NCBI RefSeq assembly: GCF_024170465.1
Contig: NZ_JALJYF010000001.1
Coordinates: 248,001 to 312,000 of the forward strand
Length of the DNA stretch: 64,000 bases
Direction of reading: 5' to 3'
Source: Natronospira proteinivora
GTDB taxonomy: Bacteria > Pseudomonadota > Gammaproteobacteria > Natronospirales > Natronospiraceae
Part shown: piece by piece, positions 51,113 to 60,732 of the stretch
Layout: every line of letters begins with the position of its first letter
Numbering within the stretch: the stretch's first letter is position 1
The notes under the pieces: generated by a model
Seen by the model: the letters and a program-made list of their open reading frames with translations, nothing else
What the model was told of the DNA's origin: nothing
The model's database searches: none
Made by a program: the position numbers and the translations under genes

Positions 51113-53413
51113 ATGACTGATACAAACAACAAAACACGCTGGAAAGACGACCCGAAGGCGGGCCGCGAGGCTCGTCGTTACGAGAAACCCATTCCCTCCC
51201 GGGAGTACATCCTCAAGCATATGGAGGAGTTGGGCGAACCCCAGGAGTTTGATGAGCTGGTGGAGAGCCTGGGCCTGATGGATCCGGAAGAGGTGGAAGC
51301 CCTGGGTTTCCGGATCAAGGCCATGATCCGCGATGGGCAGCTGATCACCAACCGCCGCGAGGCCCTTTGCCTGGTGGACCGGGTGGGATTGGTCACCGGC
51401 ACGGTGGTGGCCCATCGGGACGGCTTCGGGTTTTGCACGCCCGACGACGGGGGCGGTGATATCTTCATGCCGCCCCGGGAAATGCGCGAGATCATGCACG
51501 GTGACCGAGTGGCCGTGCGGGTGATTGATGTGGACCGGCGGGGACGCTCGGTGGGCTCACTGGCCCGGATCCTGGAGCGCAATACCGAGGATCTGATCGG
51601 TCGCTATTTCGAGGAATCCGGCATCAGCTTCGTGGTGCCGGATAACAGCCGTTACAACCAGGACATCTTCGTGCCGCCGGAGAAGCGGGGCGGGGCCAAG
51701 CACGGCCAGATCGTGCAGGTGTTGCTGGAAATGTACCCCTCCCGCCGCAACCAGCCCATTGGCCGGGTGGACAAGGTCCTAGGTGCCCATCGCGATGCCG
51801 GTATGGAAATCGATATCGCCGTGCATTCCCACGGCCTGCCCCGGGACTGGCCCGAAGGCGTGGAAGCGGAGGCCAAGGCCTTTGGTGATTCGGTGGCCGA
51901 GTCCAGTAAAGCCGGCCGCAAGGATCTGCGTGATCTGCCCCTGGTCACCATCGATGATGAAACCGCCAAGGATTTCGATGATGCGGTGCTCTGCGAGCGC
52001 CTGGATAACGGCGGTTTCCGCCTGATGGTGGCGATTGCCGATGTGGCCGAGTATGTACAACCCGATAGCGCCCTGGATGCGGAAGCCTATCGGCGCGGGA
52101 CTTCGGTGTATTTTCCCGGCCATGTGATCCCTATGCTGCCGGAGGTGCTTTCCAACGGTCTGTGTTCCCTGAATCCGGACGTGGATCGCCTGACCATGGT
52201 CTGCGAGTTGATCATGGACAAGGAAGGAACGGTCAAGGAAAGTCATTTTCACGAAGGGGTGATTCGCTCCCACGCCCGTCTGACCTACAACAAGGTCTCG
52301 GCCATGTTGCAGGGGGACAAGGCTCTTCGCGAGCAATACCAGCATGTGCTGGGCAATGTGGAAAACCTGCATGAACTGTTCAAGGTCCTGATTAAGCGCC
52401 GTCAGCAGCGGGGTGCGATTGATTTTGACACCATCGAGACCAAGTTCGTCTTTGATGATTTCGGCAAGATCGAGAAGATTGTGCCGGTGGAACGCAACGA
52501 CGCTCACCGCATTATCGAGGAGTGCATGATCGCGGCCAATGTGGCCACCGGCCGTTTCCTGGCCAAGCACGAGATGCCCACCCTGTACCGGGTGCATGAA
52601 GGCCCGGCGGAAGAGAAGGTCAGTGATCTGCGGGACTTTTTGGGCAAGCTGGGCCTGACCCTGAAGGGCGATGAAGAGCCCGATCCCGGGCACTATGCCG
52701 AGGTGCTCAAGCAGGCCCAGGGCCGGGAGGATTCCACCCTGATCCAGACGGTCTTGCTGCGTTCGCTAAAGCAGGCCGTCTATAGCCCCAAGAATGTGGG
52801 CCACTTTGGCCTGGCGCACGATACCTATCTGCATTTCACTTCGCCGATCCGGCGTTACCCCGATCTGCTGGTTCATCGCGCCATCAAGCATGTGCTGAGA
52901 AAGCTGCCCGAGGATGAATATCCCTACAGCGTCAAGGATATGGAGCGGATCGGCGGGCATTGTTCCTCCACCGAGCGTCGGGCCGACGAAGCCACCCGGG
53001 ATGCCGCCGATACCCTCAAATGCGAGTTCATGCAGAGTCGGGTGGGCGAAGAGTATGACGCCATGATCGTGGGGGTGACCTCTTTCGGTCTGTTCGTGAA
53101 GCTCAAGGAAGTGCATGTGGAAGGGCTGGTGCATGTCACCGGCTTGCCCAATGACTATTACAAGTTCGATCCCGCCGGCCATCGCATGGTGGGGGAGCGC
53201 TCCGGGCGTATCTTCCGACTGACCGACACCATTCGGGTGCGCGTGGTCCGGGTGGATCCGGATGAGCGCAAGATCGATCTGGAACCGGCGGAAGCCAGCG
53301 AGGAAAAGCCCTCCGACCGGGGTGGTCGCAAGCCCAAGCGCAAGCGGGGCGGCAAGAAGGGCAGCCGTAAGAAGGCCGCGAAGAAGCCGGATAGCGAGGG
53401 CAAGGGTGACTGA
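51113..53413 (+). CDS. rnr: ribonuclease R
   Basis: 766 residues. An N-terminal helix-turn-helix region is followed by cold-shock domains (GTVVAHRDGFGFCTPDDGGGDIFMPPREM) and the RNB catalytic domain with the metal-binding DDETAKDFDDAV, a PEVLSNGLCSLNP segment and HFTSPIRRYPDLLVHR. An S1 domain (EEYDAMIVGVTSFGLFVKLKEVHVEGLVHV) and a Lys/Arg-rich tail complete it. RNase R degrades structured RNA from the 3' end and takes part in ribosome quality control. The stop overlaps rlmB, so the two are co-translated. Confidence 0.96.
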   Translation: MTDTNNKTRWKDDPKAGREARRYEKPIPSREYILKHMEELGEPQEFDELVESLGLMDPEEVEALGFRIKAMIRDGQLITNRREALCLVDRVGLVTGTVVAHRDGFGFCTPDDGGGDIFMPPREMREIMHGDRVAVRVIDVDRRGRSVGSLARILERNTEDLIGRYFEESGISFVVPDNSRYNQDIFVPPEKRGGAKHGQIVQVLLEMYPSRRNQPIGRVDKVLGAHRDAGMEIDIAVHSHGLPRDWPEGVEAEAKAFGDSVAESSKAGRKDLRDLPLVTIDDETAKDFDDAVLCERLDNGGFRLMVAIADVAEYVQPDSALDAEAYRRGTSVYFPGHVIPMLPEVLSNGLCSLNPDVDRLTMVCELIMDKEGTVKESHFHEGVIRSHARLTYNKVSAMLQGDKALREQYQHVLGNVENLHELFKVLIKRRQQRGAIDFDTIETKFVFDDFGKIEKIVPVERNDAHRIIEECMIAANVATGRFLAKHEMPTLYRVHEGPAEEKVSDLRDFLGKLGLTLKGDEEPDPGHYAEVLKQAQGREDSTLIQTVLLRSLKQAVYSPKNVGHFGLAHDTYLHFTSPIRRYPDLLVHRAIKHVLRKLPEDEYPYSVKDMERIGGHCSSTERRADEATRDAADTLKCEFMQSRVGEEYDAMIVGVTSFGLFVKLKEVHVEGLVHVTGLPNDYYKFDPAGHRMVGERSGRIFRLTDTIRVRVVRVDPDERKIDLEPAEASEEKPSDRGGRKPKRKRGGKKGSRKKAAKKPDSEGKGD

Positions 53414-54140
53414 ATTTCTGGCTGGCGTGCATCCGGTTCGGGCGGCCCTGGCTGCCGGCCGGGTGAAAGAGTTGCACGTGGCCGCCAGCAATCGCCGGGT
53501 GCGTGAGCTGGCGGATACCGCCCGGGGGGCGGGCATTCCCGTGCTAAGTACCGACAAGCAGCAGCTCACCATCCTGGCCGGCACCGACCGCCACCAGGGC
53601 GTGGCGGCCCGGGCCGAGATCGGTGAGAACCAGACCGATATGGACCAGCTGGTCCAGCGGGCGGAGGCGGGCGAGTCCCTGTTGCTGCTGGTGCTGGACG
53701 GGGTTCAGGACCCTCAGAACCTGGGGGCATGTCTGCGCACTGCCGATGCCGCCGGTGTGGATGCGGTGATCGTCCCCAAGGACCGTTCCAGCCCCCTGAG
53801 TCCGGCTGCCCGCAAGGTGGCCGCCGGGGGTGCCGAGACCGTGCCTTTCCTGCAAGTCACCAATCTGGCCCGGTCCCTGGAGCAGCTCAAGACTGCCGGG
53901 GTGTGGGTGGCCGGCTTGGCCGGGGAGGCCGATCAAAGCCTCTACGAGCTGGATTTGACCGGCCCCCTGGCCCTGGTCATGGGGGCGGAAGCGGATGGAT
54001 TGCGGCGGTTGACCCGGGAACATTGTGATTTCCTGGGCTCGTTGCCCATGGCCGGGACGGTGGAAAGCCTGAATGTCTCGGTCACGGCCGGGGTATGCCT
54101 CTACGAAGCCGTCCGTCAGCGGGGCGGAGGGGGGCGGTGA
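53406..54140 (+). CDS. rlmB: 23S rRNA (guanosine-2'-O-)-methyltransferase RlmB
   Basis: 244 residues from a GTG at 53406 that overlaps the rnr stop by eight bases; the longer open frame upstream is only rnr read in another frame. The N-terminal L30e-like substrate-binding domain starts VTEFLAGVHPVRAAL. The SpoU knot motifs are VLDGVQDPQNLGACLRTADAAGVDAVI, LALVMGAEADGLRRL and LPMAGTVESLNVSVTAGVCLYE. It methylates one guanosine of 23S rRNA domain V. The rnr-rlmB pairing is conserved. Confidence 0.95.
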   Translation: MTEFLAGVHPVRAALAAGRVKELHVAASNRRVRELADTARGAGIPVLSTDKQQLTILAGTDRHQGVAARAEIGENQTDMDQLVQRAEAGESLLLLVLDGVQDPQNLGACLRTADAAGVDAVIVPKDRSSPLSPAARKVAAGGAETVPFLQVTNLARSLEQLKTAGVWVAGLAGEADQSLYELDLTGPLALVMGAEADGLRRLTREHCDFLGSLPMAGTVESLNVSVTAGVCLYEAVRQRGGGGR

Positions 54141-54190
54141 ACTGGGGCGGGCTTGCCTCTGTGGCCGCCTTGCTCTAGAATTCGCTGACT

Positions 54191-54226
54191 AATCCCCGGG
54201 CCCAGGTCCGGGGGTTTTTGTTTTTT
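54191..54226 (+). terminator. intrinsic terminator after rlmB
   Basis: CCCCGG pairs with CCGGGG, extended by A-T pairs, followed by TTTTTGTTTTTT. It separates rnr-rlmB from the rpsF operon. Confidence 0.85.
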
Positions 54227-54318
54227 ACTGCGGCGCTGGATGGTCCAGGTCGCACTCTCTGCTTCACCGTCCGGGATGGCCCTGGCGGGAGGCCGAATCC
54301 GAAGGGAGTTTTAACGCA

Positions 54319-54678
54319 ATGCGTCATTACGAAATCGTTTTTCTGACCCACCCGGACCAGAGTGATCAGGTCCCGGCCATGGTCGAGCGCTACCAGTCCA
54401 TTATCGAGTCCGCCGATGGCAAGGTTCATCGCATGGAAGACTGGGGCCGCCGTCAGCTGGCCTATCCGATCAACAAGGTGCTCAAGGCTCACTACGTTCT
54501 GATGAACGTGGAGTGCACCAAGGAAGCCCTGGACGAAATCCTGTCCGCCTTCCACTTCAACGATGCCGTCATTCGGCATCTGGTCATCAGCCGTGAAGAG
54601 GCCGTGACCGAGCCCTCTCCGCTGTCCAAGCCGGAAGGCGAAGAGAAGAGCAGAGAAGAAGACACCGCCAGCGCTTAA
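54319..54678 (+). CDS. rpsF: 30S ribosomal protein S6
   Basis: 119 residues starting [26 protein letters not shown], with [18 protein letters not shown] and [17 protein letters not shown], all typical of S6. The acidic, serine-rich tail ends in [13 protein letters not shown]6 binds 16S rRNA together with S18, which is encoded next. It is the first gene of the rpsF-rpsR-DUF2232-rplI operon. Confidence 0.97.
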   Translation: MRHYEIVFLTHPDQSDQVPAMVERYQSIIESADGKVHRMEDWGRRQLAYPINKVLKAHYVLMNVECTKEALDEILSAFHFNDAVIRHLVISREEAVTEPSPLSKPEGEEKSREEDTASA

Positions 54679-54711
54679 GCGCGGCCATCGATCGGATCAG
54701 GAGTACACCAC

Positions 54712-54942
54712 ATGGCACGTTTTTTCCGTCGTCGTAAGTTTTGTCGTTTCACCGCTGAGGGCGTCAAGGAGATCGATTACAAGGATCTCAGCACCCTGCG
54801 GGCCTATGTCACTGAAACAGGCAAGATTGTTCCCAGCCGGATTACCGGTACCGCCGCCTTTTATCAGCGTCAGCTGTCCAAGGCCGTAAAGCGGGCCCGT
54901 TATCTGGCGCTGCTGCCCTACAGCGACAGCCACTCCAACTGA
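54712..54942 (+). CDS. rpsR: 30S ribosomal protein S18
   Basis: 76 residues starting [25 protein letters not shown], then [19 protein letters not shown] and [19 protein letters not shown], the full S18 pattern. S18 forms a heterodimer with S6 on the 30S platform. It lies 33 bases after rpsF, with AGGAG before the start. Confidence 0.97.
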   Translation: MARFFRRRKFCRFTAEGVKEIDYKDLSTLRAYVTETGKIVPSRITGTAAFYQRQLSKAVKRARYLALLPYSDSHSN

Positions 54943-54996
54943 GTGGCTGCCTCGCCCGAGCCTTCGGGCCGGGCGTGGCGCCGATAGGAGCACCCC

Positions 54997-55902
54997 ATGC
55001 AGGCGGTACTCGCTTGGATAATGAGCAGCCGCTGGCGGGCCGTCCTCAGTGTCTGGATGATGGGCGCTGTGCAGTGGCTGGGCCTGCTGGGCGGCGGTCT
55101 GGTGGCCCTGGTGGGTCTCAGGCAGGGGCCCCGGGAAGGGTTGGGTGTGGCCTTGCTGGCCGCGGCGGGATTGATTCCTGTTTCCCTGATGGTTGGGGCT
55201 TCGGCTTGGCAGATTTCGGCCGCCGCCCTGTCACTGTGGTTGCCGGTGTTGGTCATGACCTGGGCGCTGCATCGCAGTGGCTCCTTGGCACGGGCCTGTC
55301 AGCTGGCCGCGATATTTGCCATCGGCCTGGTGCTGATGCTGCATACGGCCGAAGATGAGGTCATTCGTCTCGGCCGGGCGATCATCGATCAATGGCTGAT
55401 GCCCTTGTTTGAAGAGCGCCCGCAAGGGCCGCCTTCTGATCAGGAGCTGGATCAGATGGCCCTGAGATTGCCGGGTATGTTGGCGACAGCCTTCAGCCTA
55501 GCGCTGATCCTCAGTCTGTTTCTGGGGCGCTGGTGGCAAGCCATCCTGTATAATCCGGGTGGATTTCGGGCGGAGTTCCACGAATTCCGCCATGGGCAGG
55601 TCGCGATCCTGCTGGGTGGGGCACTGTTTATCCTCTCGGCTGTGACTAACCTGGCCGTGCTGGATAACCTGGCCCTGGTGGCCATCATGGTGATGATGCT
55701 CCAGGGGCTGGCCGTCTGCCATGCCATGGTGCATCGACGCGGCCTGAGCGGCTTCTGGCTGTTGCCGGTCTATGGCCTGCTCTTGCTGTTCTCGGTAGCG
55801 GCCATGAGTGTGCTGGCGGCATTAGCCATACTGGACAATGTGATTGATTTCAGAGCCCGTTATGCGCCGGCTAAGCAGCCGCCGAACGGTTCGGATGATT
55901 AA
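54997..55902 (+). CDS. DUF2232 membrane protein (YybS-like)
   Basis: 301 residues with about eight hydrophobic helices, including VWMMGAVQWLGLLGGGLVALVGL, GVALLAAAGLIPVSLMVGASAW and GFWLLPVYGLLLLFSVAAMSVLAALAILDNVIDFR. A protein of this kind (DUF2232) often sits between rpsR and rplI in gammaproteobacteria, as here. It may be an S component-like membrane protein, but the function is unknown. It is co-directional with and 26 bases before rplI. Confidence 0.85.
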   Translation: MQAVLAWIMSSRWRAVLSVWMMGAVQWLGLLGGGLVALVGLRQGPREGLGVALLAAAGLIPVSLMVGASAWQISAAALSLWLPVLVMTWALHRSGSLARACQLAAIFAIGLVLMLHTAEDEVIRLGRAIIDQWLMPLFEERPQGPPSDQELDQMALRLPGMLATAFSLALILSLFLGRWWQAILYNPGGFRAEFHEFRHGQVAILLGGALFILSAVTNLAVLDNLALVAIMVMMLQGLAVCHAMVHRRGLSGFWLLPVYGLLLLFSVAAMSVLAALAILDNVIDFRARYAPAKQPPNGSDD

Positions 55903-55927
55903 CCAAAAAACCACGTAGGTAGACGCT

Positions 55928-56377
55928 ATGGAAGTCATTCTTCTCGATAAGGTCGAAAACCTCGGCGCCCTGGGTGACAAAGTCACCGTCAAGCCCGGTT
56001 ACGGCCGTAACTATCTCGTTCCTTACGGCATTGCCAAGCCGGCGACCAAGGAAAACGTTGCTGAGTTCGAGGCCCGTCGTGCCGAGCTTGAAAAACAAGC
56101 CGCCGAGGCCCTGGAAGCGGCCAAGGCCCGCGCCGAGAAGCTGGAAGGTATTAACCTGGAGATCACGGCCAAGTCCGGCTCCGAGGGTAAGCTCTTCGGC
56201 TCCGTGGGGCCCATCGACATCGAAGCCAAGCTCAACGAGCAGGGCCACGAAGTCGAGCGCAAGGAAATTCGCATGCAGGATGGTCCCATCCGCGAGGCCG
56301 GCGAGTATCAGGTGGATTTGCATCTGCATAGCGATGTGGACGTGAGCATTACGGTCACGGTCATCGGCCAAGAGTAA
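55928..56377 (+). CDS. rplI: 50S ribosomal protein L9
   Basis: 149 residues, identical in length to E. coli L9. It starts MEVILLDKVENLGALGDKVTVKPGYGRNYLVPYGIA, has the long connecting helix (ENVAEFEARRAELEKQAAEALEAAKAR) and the C-terminal domain with GKLFGSVGPIDI. L9 extends from the large subunit near the L1 stalk. It ends the ribosomal operon; a hairpin follows. Confidence 0.97.
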   Translation: MEVILLDKVENLGALGDKVTVKPGYGRNYLVPYGIAKPATKENVAEFEARRAELEKQAAEALEAAKARAEKLEGINLEITAKSGSEGKLFGSVGPIDIEAKLNEQGHEVERKEIRMQDGPIREAGEYQVDLHLHSDVDVSITVTVIGQE

Positions 56378-56385
56378 GTTATCGG

Positions 56386-56415
56386 TGCACCGCCGGGTAT
56401 CCACCCGGCGGTGCA
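56386..56415 (+). terminator. hairpin after rplI
   Basis: TGCACCGCCGGGT and ACCCGGCGGTGCA form a perfect 13-base stem with a four-base loop. No T run follows, so it may stabilise the transcript end or reduce read-through rather than act as a classical terminator. Confidence 0.6.
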
Positions 56416-56486
56416 TAATCAGTGATTGATCCCGGCCACGGCCCGGCCTGGGGTGAATGCATGTGCTAGTCCGTCGGGGAGGCAGT

Positions 56487-57875
56487 ATGGTCGGCTCGGC
56501 AGAATCCTTTTCCAAGGGTGACCCGGCGGCGGACGCCATCAAGGTCCCGCCTCATTCCGTTGAGGCCGAGCAAGCGGTGCTTGGTGCCCTGATGCTGGAC
56601 AACAGCAGCTGGGACCATGTGGCCGATCTCATCTCCGACAGCGACTTCTATCGTCGCGATCACCAGATCATCTTCCGTGCCCTGGCCGCATTGGCTGAAA
56701 AGGGCGATCCCAGTGATGCGGTCACCGTCTCCGAGTTTTTGGACAATCGGGGTGAGCTGGATGACGCCGGTGGTCTGGCCTATCTGGGTGCCCTGGCCAA
56801 GGATACCCCCAGTGCCGCCAATGTTCGCGCCTATGCCGATATCGTTCGCGAACGCTCGGTACTGCGCCAGCTCATTCGCATCGGCAATGAGCTCAGCGAA
56901 AGCGCTTTCGTGCCGGATGGCCGGGGCAGCAAGGAGCTGATCGAGGACGCCGAGAAGCTGGTCTTTGAGATTGCCGAACAGGGCAGTCGCAAATCCCAGA
57001 CTTATATCCCCATCAAAAGCCTGTTGCGAGATGCGGTTGAGCGGATCGACGAGTTGATCAATTCCGATGAGTCCCTCACGGGGACCGCCTCTGGAATCGA
57101 CAAGTTCGACGAGATGACCTCCGGCATGCAGCGCAGTGACCTGATCATCCTTGCGGCACGGCCCTCCATGGGCAAGACCTCCCTGGCCATGAACTTTGCC
57201 GAGCATGCGGCCATTCATTCCAAGCAGCCGGTGGCGATTTTCAGCATGGAGATGTCCGGTGAACAGCTGGCCATGCGGATGATTTCTTCCCTGGGCCGGG
57301 TGGATCAATCCAAGGTTCGCAACGGTGATATCTCCGAGGAAGACTGGCCCCGGATCACTTCGGCCATTCATCTGATGTCCGAGGCGCCCATTTTCATCGA
57401 TGACACCCCGGCTCTGACGCCCACGGAACTGCGGGCCCGCTGTCGGCGTATCAAGCGGGAGCACGGCCTGGGCCTGGTGGTGGTGGATTACCTGCAGCTG
57501 ATGCGGGTGGCGGGCATGTCCGAGAACCGTACCAATGAGATTTCCGAGATCTCCCGGGGCTTGAAGGCCCTGGCCAAGGAGTTGGACGTGCCGGTGATTG
57601 CCTTGTCCCAGCTGAACCGTAACCTGGAGCAGCGTCCGGACAAGCGGCCCAAGATGGCTGACCTGCGTGAATCCGGGGGCATCGAGCAGGATGCCGACGT
57701 GATTGTGTTTATCTACCGGGATGAGGTCTATAACCCGGACACCCCGCACAAGGGCATGGCCGAGTTGATTATCGAGAAGCAGCGTAACGGACCCACAGGC
57801 AAGGTGATCACTACCTTCCTGGGCAGCTTTACCCGCTTCGAAAATTACATCAGTGAAGACGAGTTCATGGAGTAA
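56487..57875 (+). CDS. dnaB: replicative DNA helicase DnaB
   Basis: 462 residues from the ATG at 56487, which has GGGGAGG upstream; an ATG at 56457 has no such site. The N-terminal domain (PPHSVEAEQAVLGALMLDNSSWDHV) is followed by the linker and the RecA-like domain: ARPSMGKTSLAMNFAEHAA (Walker A), GLVVVDYLQLMR (Walker B), ALSQLNRNLEQRPDKRPKMADLRESGGIEQDADV. It is the ring helicase at the fork. No intein is present. Gene order rplI-dnaB-alr is typical. Confidence 0.97.
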   Translation: MVGSAESFSKGDPAADAIKVPPHSVEAEQAVLGALMLDNSSWDHVADLISDSDFYRRDHQIIFRALAALAEKGDPSDAVTVSEFLDNRGELDDAGGLAYLGALAKDTPSAANVRAYADIVRERSVLRQLIRIGNELSESAFVPDGRGSKELIEDAEKLVFEIAEQGSRKSQTYIPIKSLLRDAVERIDELINSDESLTGTASGIDKFDEMTSGMQRSDLIILAARPSMGKTSLAMNFAEHAAIHSKQPVAIFSMEMSGEQLAMRMISSLGRVDQSKVRNGDISEEDWPRITSAIHLMSEAPIFIDDTPALTPTELRARCRRIKREHGLGLVVVDYLQLMRVAGMSENRTNEISEISRGLKALAKELDVPVIALSQLNRNLEQRPDKRPKMADLRESGGIEQDADVIVFIYRDEVYNPDTPHKGMAELIIEKQRNGPTGKVITTFLGSFTRFENYISEDEFME

Positions 57876-57878
57876 TCC

Positions 57879-58970
57879 TTGACGCGTGCGACCCGTGCCC
57901 GAATCAACACCGATGCCCTGCGTCACAATCTGACCCGGGCCCGTGAAATCGCCCCGGGTACGCGGATCATGGCCTGTGTGAAGGCCAATGGCTATGGACA
58001 CGGTTTGGTAGAGGCGGCTCGGGCCTTTCGGGGGGCGGATGCCTTTGCCGTGGCCTGCCTGGAAGAAGCCCTGGAAATTCGTTCAGCCGGTCTGGGACAT
58101 CCGGTGGTGCTATTGGAAGGCATTCATCGTCAGCGGGAAGTGGAGCTGGTTCGCGAGAATGGCTTTGAGTTGGTGCTGCACGATCATGCCCAGCTGGACG
58201 TGCTGGAAGCCTCCGGCCTGCCCCAGAAGCTCTGGCTCAAGATCGACACCGGCATGCATCGCCTGGGTTTTCCCCCCGAGCAGGCAGAAGCCGTTCTGGC
58301 CCGGATACAGCGGGGCAATCTGGCCGAAGGCCCCCTGCGCTACATGACCCATCTGGCCTCCGCCGATGAACTCCAAGGCACGCCCGATACCGGCGAGCAG
58401 ATTCGCCAATTCAAGGCATTGACCCGGGATTGGCCGGGTGAACGTTCCATCGCCAATTCCGCGGGTGTTATCGACTGGCCGGAATCCCATGAACAATGGA
58501 TTCGCCCGGGTATCATGCTCTACGGCGTTACCCCCTTTAGCGATCGTCATGGCCGGGATGTAGGTCTGCTGCCGGCCATGACAGTCAGCACCGAACTGAT
58601 CGCCATCAAATCGGTGGAAAAGGGCGGTCGTGTGGGATATGGCGGCGGCTGGTCGGCCGCCCATGACATGCCTCTGGGGATTGCGGCCATTGGCTACGGC
58701 GATGGCTATCCCTGGCATGTGGCGAATGGCACGCCGGTATTGATCAATGGTCGGCCGAGCCGGGTGGTGGGCAGGGTATCCATGGACATGATCACCGTTG
58801 ATCTCAGCGATCATCCCCAGGCTCGGGTGGGGGATGAAGTGATTCTATGGGGGGAAAGCGAAGGCGGTGAGGCCCGGCTACCGGTGGAAACGGTGGCCCG
58901 CCATGCGGGCACCATTCCCTATGAGTTGCTTTGCGGGGTGACCCGGCGGGTCAAGTTCGATGTGGACTAG
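57879..58970 (+). CDS. alr: alanine racemase
   Basis: 363 residues with a likely TTG start at 57879; GGAG overlaps the end of dnaB seven bases upstream, so the two are coupled. The PLP lysine is Lys35 in CVKANGYGHG. Other motifs are LKIDTGMHRLGF, NSAGVIDWPE, RPGIMLYG, the catalytic tyrosine region RVGYGGGWSA, and GRVSMDMITVDLSDHP. It makes D-alanine for peptidoglycan. The position after dnaB is conserved in gammaproteobacteria. Confidence 0.95.
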   Translation: MTRATRARINTDALRHNLTRAREIAPGTRIMACVKANGYGHGLVEAARAFRGADAFAVACLEEALEIRSAGLGHPVVLLEGIHRQREVELVRENGFELVLHDHAQLDVLEASGLPQKLWLKIDTGMHRLGFPPEQAEAVLARIQRGNLAEGPLRYMTHLASADELQGTPDTGEQIRQFKALTRDWPGERSIANSAGVIDWPESHEQWIRPGIMLYGVTPFSDRHGRDVGLLPAMTVSTELIAIKSVEKGGRVGYGGGWSAAHDMPLGIAAIGYGDGYPWHVANGTPVLINGRPSRVVGRVSMDMITVDLSDHPQARVGDEVILWGESEGGEARLPVETVARHAGTIPYELLCGVTRRVKFDVD

Positions 58971-58991
58971 GCCTCGCCAGCCCGCCGCCTG

Positions 58992-59654
58992 CTAGACCGG
59001 GTTCTGCCGGAAGGCCAGGCGGACACCGGCCACTTCCAGTTCATCGCCATCGTTCAGCCGCACCGATGCGGGGCCATTCTCGCGCCCGTTGATTCGAGGA
59101 CTGCCGCCGGCCACCGGCACCAGATAGAAACCGTCCCGGCGCCGGGTTACCGCAGCCACCTGCTTGCCCCGCACGCCTACCGTGGTGATGGCTTCTTCCA
59201 GCACCAGAGCCTCACCGGCATTGTTGCCGTTGAGTACCTCGATGCGACTTTCCTTCCCATCATCAATGGGGTCATCGGCCACTTCCGCCATGACCTGATC
59301 CACATCGGATCGGGAATCCTTAATATCATCCAGGTGGAGAATCATGGTGTCCTGAAAGCTGGGAGGGGCGCTGGGCCCGCTGAAGCGGACCTGGAAGGGG
59401 CCGATGTGAAAGGCATCGCCGTTCCGAAGGCCCACCCGGCGGATGCGACGATCCCCCAGGTAGGTGCCATTGGTGCTTTCAAGATCCTCCACACAGAAGT
59501 GATCATCCCGAATGACCACCCGGGCGTGGTGACCGCTAACCGTGGATTCATCCAGGTGAATATCGTTATCTTTCTGGCGACCGAGGGTTGCCCGTTTTTT
59601 GATTTCGAATTCGCTGTAGAGCTTGCCTCGATAGAAAACACTCAGCTTTGCCAT
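58992..59654 (-). CDS. FHA-domain protein with two FHA-like modules
   Basis: 220 residues, no signal peptide. The first FHA domain (about 20-95) has the phosphothreonine-binding residues: Gly25-Arg26 in LGRQKDNDIHLD, Ser40 and His43 in STVSGHHARV, and Asn62 in STNGTYLGD. An acidic linker follows, then a second, weaker FHA-like module (about 135-218; TTVGVRGKQVAAVTRR, GSPRINGRENG, LNDGDELEVAGVRLAF) without a clear Ser/His pair. It lies 46 bases after a PP2C-type phosphatase gene, the usual setting of a Ser/Thr phospho-signalling system. Confidence 0.87.
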   Translation of the reverse strand: MAKLSVFYRGKLYSEFEIKKRATLGRQKDNDIHLDESTVSGHHARVVIRDDHFCVEDLESTNGTYLGDRRIRRVGLRNGDAFHIGPFQVRFSGPSAPPSFQDTMILHLDDIKDSRSDVDQVMAEVADDPIDDGKESRIEVLNGNNAGEALVLEEAITTVGVRGKQVAAVTRRRDGFYLVPVAGGSPRINGRENGPASVRLNDGDELEVAGVRLAFRQNPV

Positions 59655-59700
59655 TCTGTTCTCCCTGGGGTGTTCGGTACGAATAGGTCCTGCTTGTCGA

Positions 59701-60522
59701 TCATGGCTGGGCCCGTTTGGATTTGAGCCACTCTCCCAGTTGCCTGGCCAGCTGTAACAAGGGAGAGCGGTCCAGGCCTTCCAGCGTCTGGCCGGCCTGG
59801 ACCAGGATGACCGAGATATTGTCCCGTCCGCCCAGCTCGTTGGCGCGCTTGATCAGCTGATCGGCCCGTTCCTGCAGATCACCCCCGGCATTTTCCAGGG
59901 TGTATCGAATGCTGTGGTCATCCACCATGTCGGTGAGGCCATCCGAGCAGAGCAGGAAAATATCCCCATCCGCCACGGTTTCCTCACAAATGCTGGCTTC
60001 CACCTGCGGGCCGACACCCAGCGCACGCGTGATCACATGCCGGTTATTGGCCTGGCGGGCTTCCAGGCGGGTGTAATAGCCACGGTCCAGCAGTTCCTGG
60101 TTCAGGGAATGGTCGGTGGTGAGTTGCTTGAGCCGTCCCCGGCGCAAGCGATAGACCCGGGAATCCCCCACATGGGCCAGGGTGACGCGCCGGCCCCGGA
60201 AAAGGCAGATGGCCACCGTGGTGCCCATGCCCTGGCGGTCGGGATCTTCCTGGGCCTTTTCCAGAATGATGCGGTTGGCCTTGGCCACGGCCTCCTGTAA
60301 TACCCGGTCGCCGCGTTCCATGGGGCTGGCATTACGGACAACCTGCAGGACGGTTTCCACGGCCAGTCGGCTGGCCACTTCCCCGGCGCTGTAGCCGCCC
60401 ATGCCATCGGCCAGCACCATCAGGCCGGCTTCCGGGGCCATTTCAATGGCATCCTCATTGTGCGGACGCTTGCGGCCGGTGTCCGTGCGGCCGGCTGCAG
60501 CCAACTGTCCCTCGGCAGCCAT
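59701..60522 (-). CDS. PP2C-family serine/threonine phosphatase
   Basis: 273 residues, cytoplasmic. PPM-family metal and catalytic motifs are all present: TGRKRPHNEDAIE, LADGMGGYSAGEVAS, TLAHVGDSRVYRLR, LLCSDGLTDMV and GGRDNISVILV. A short basic tail follows (LGEWLKSKRAQP). Such enzymes reverse Ser/Thr phosphorylation, usually by an Hanks-type kinase; no kinase gene is visible here. Encoded with the FHA protein downstream in one unit. Confidence 0.92.
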   Translation of the reverse strand: MAAEGQLAAAGRTDTGRKRPHNEDAIEMAPEAGLMVLADGMGGYSAGEVASRLAVETVLQVVRNASPMERGDRVLQEAVAKANRIILEKAQEDPDRQGMGTTVAICLFRGRRVTLAHVGDSRVYRLRRGRLKQLTTDHSLNQELLDRGYYTRLEARQANNRHVITRALGVGPQVEASICEETVADGDIFLLCSDGLTDMVDDHSIRYTLENAGGDLQERADQLIKRANELGGRDNISVILVQAGQTLEGLDRSPLLQLARQLGEWLKSKRAQP

Positions 60523-60732
60523 ACGATCCCCTGTCCGCAGTCTCTCCCCGGCCCATTATTGCAAAGGGCCGCTGCCGAGCCTGCCTGAACCACCCGGAGG
60601 GGGGTCCCCCCGAACCTCAATGGACCTGAGTATACCGGCAACACCGGGTGGCGCGGCAAGCACCCGCTTGGGCAATGATAAGATGCTTCACCGCAAACCA
60701 TGATTCATTTGGATTCAATCAGGGATTGAGCT

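Noticed and set aside
53262..53405. N-terminal extension of RlmB in the upstream open frame
   Set aside because: These codons are rnr sequence read in another frame; the Arg/Ala/Pro-rich translation is not conserved, and the GTG at 53406 fits the RlmB N-terminus.
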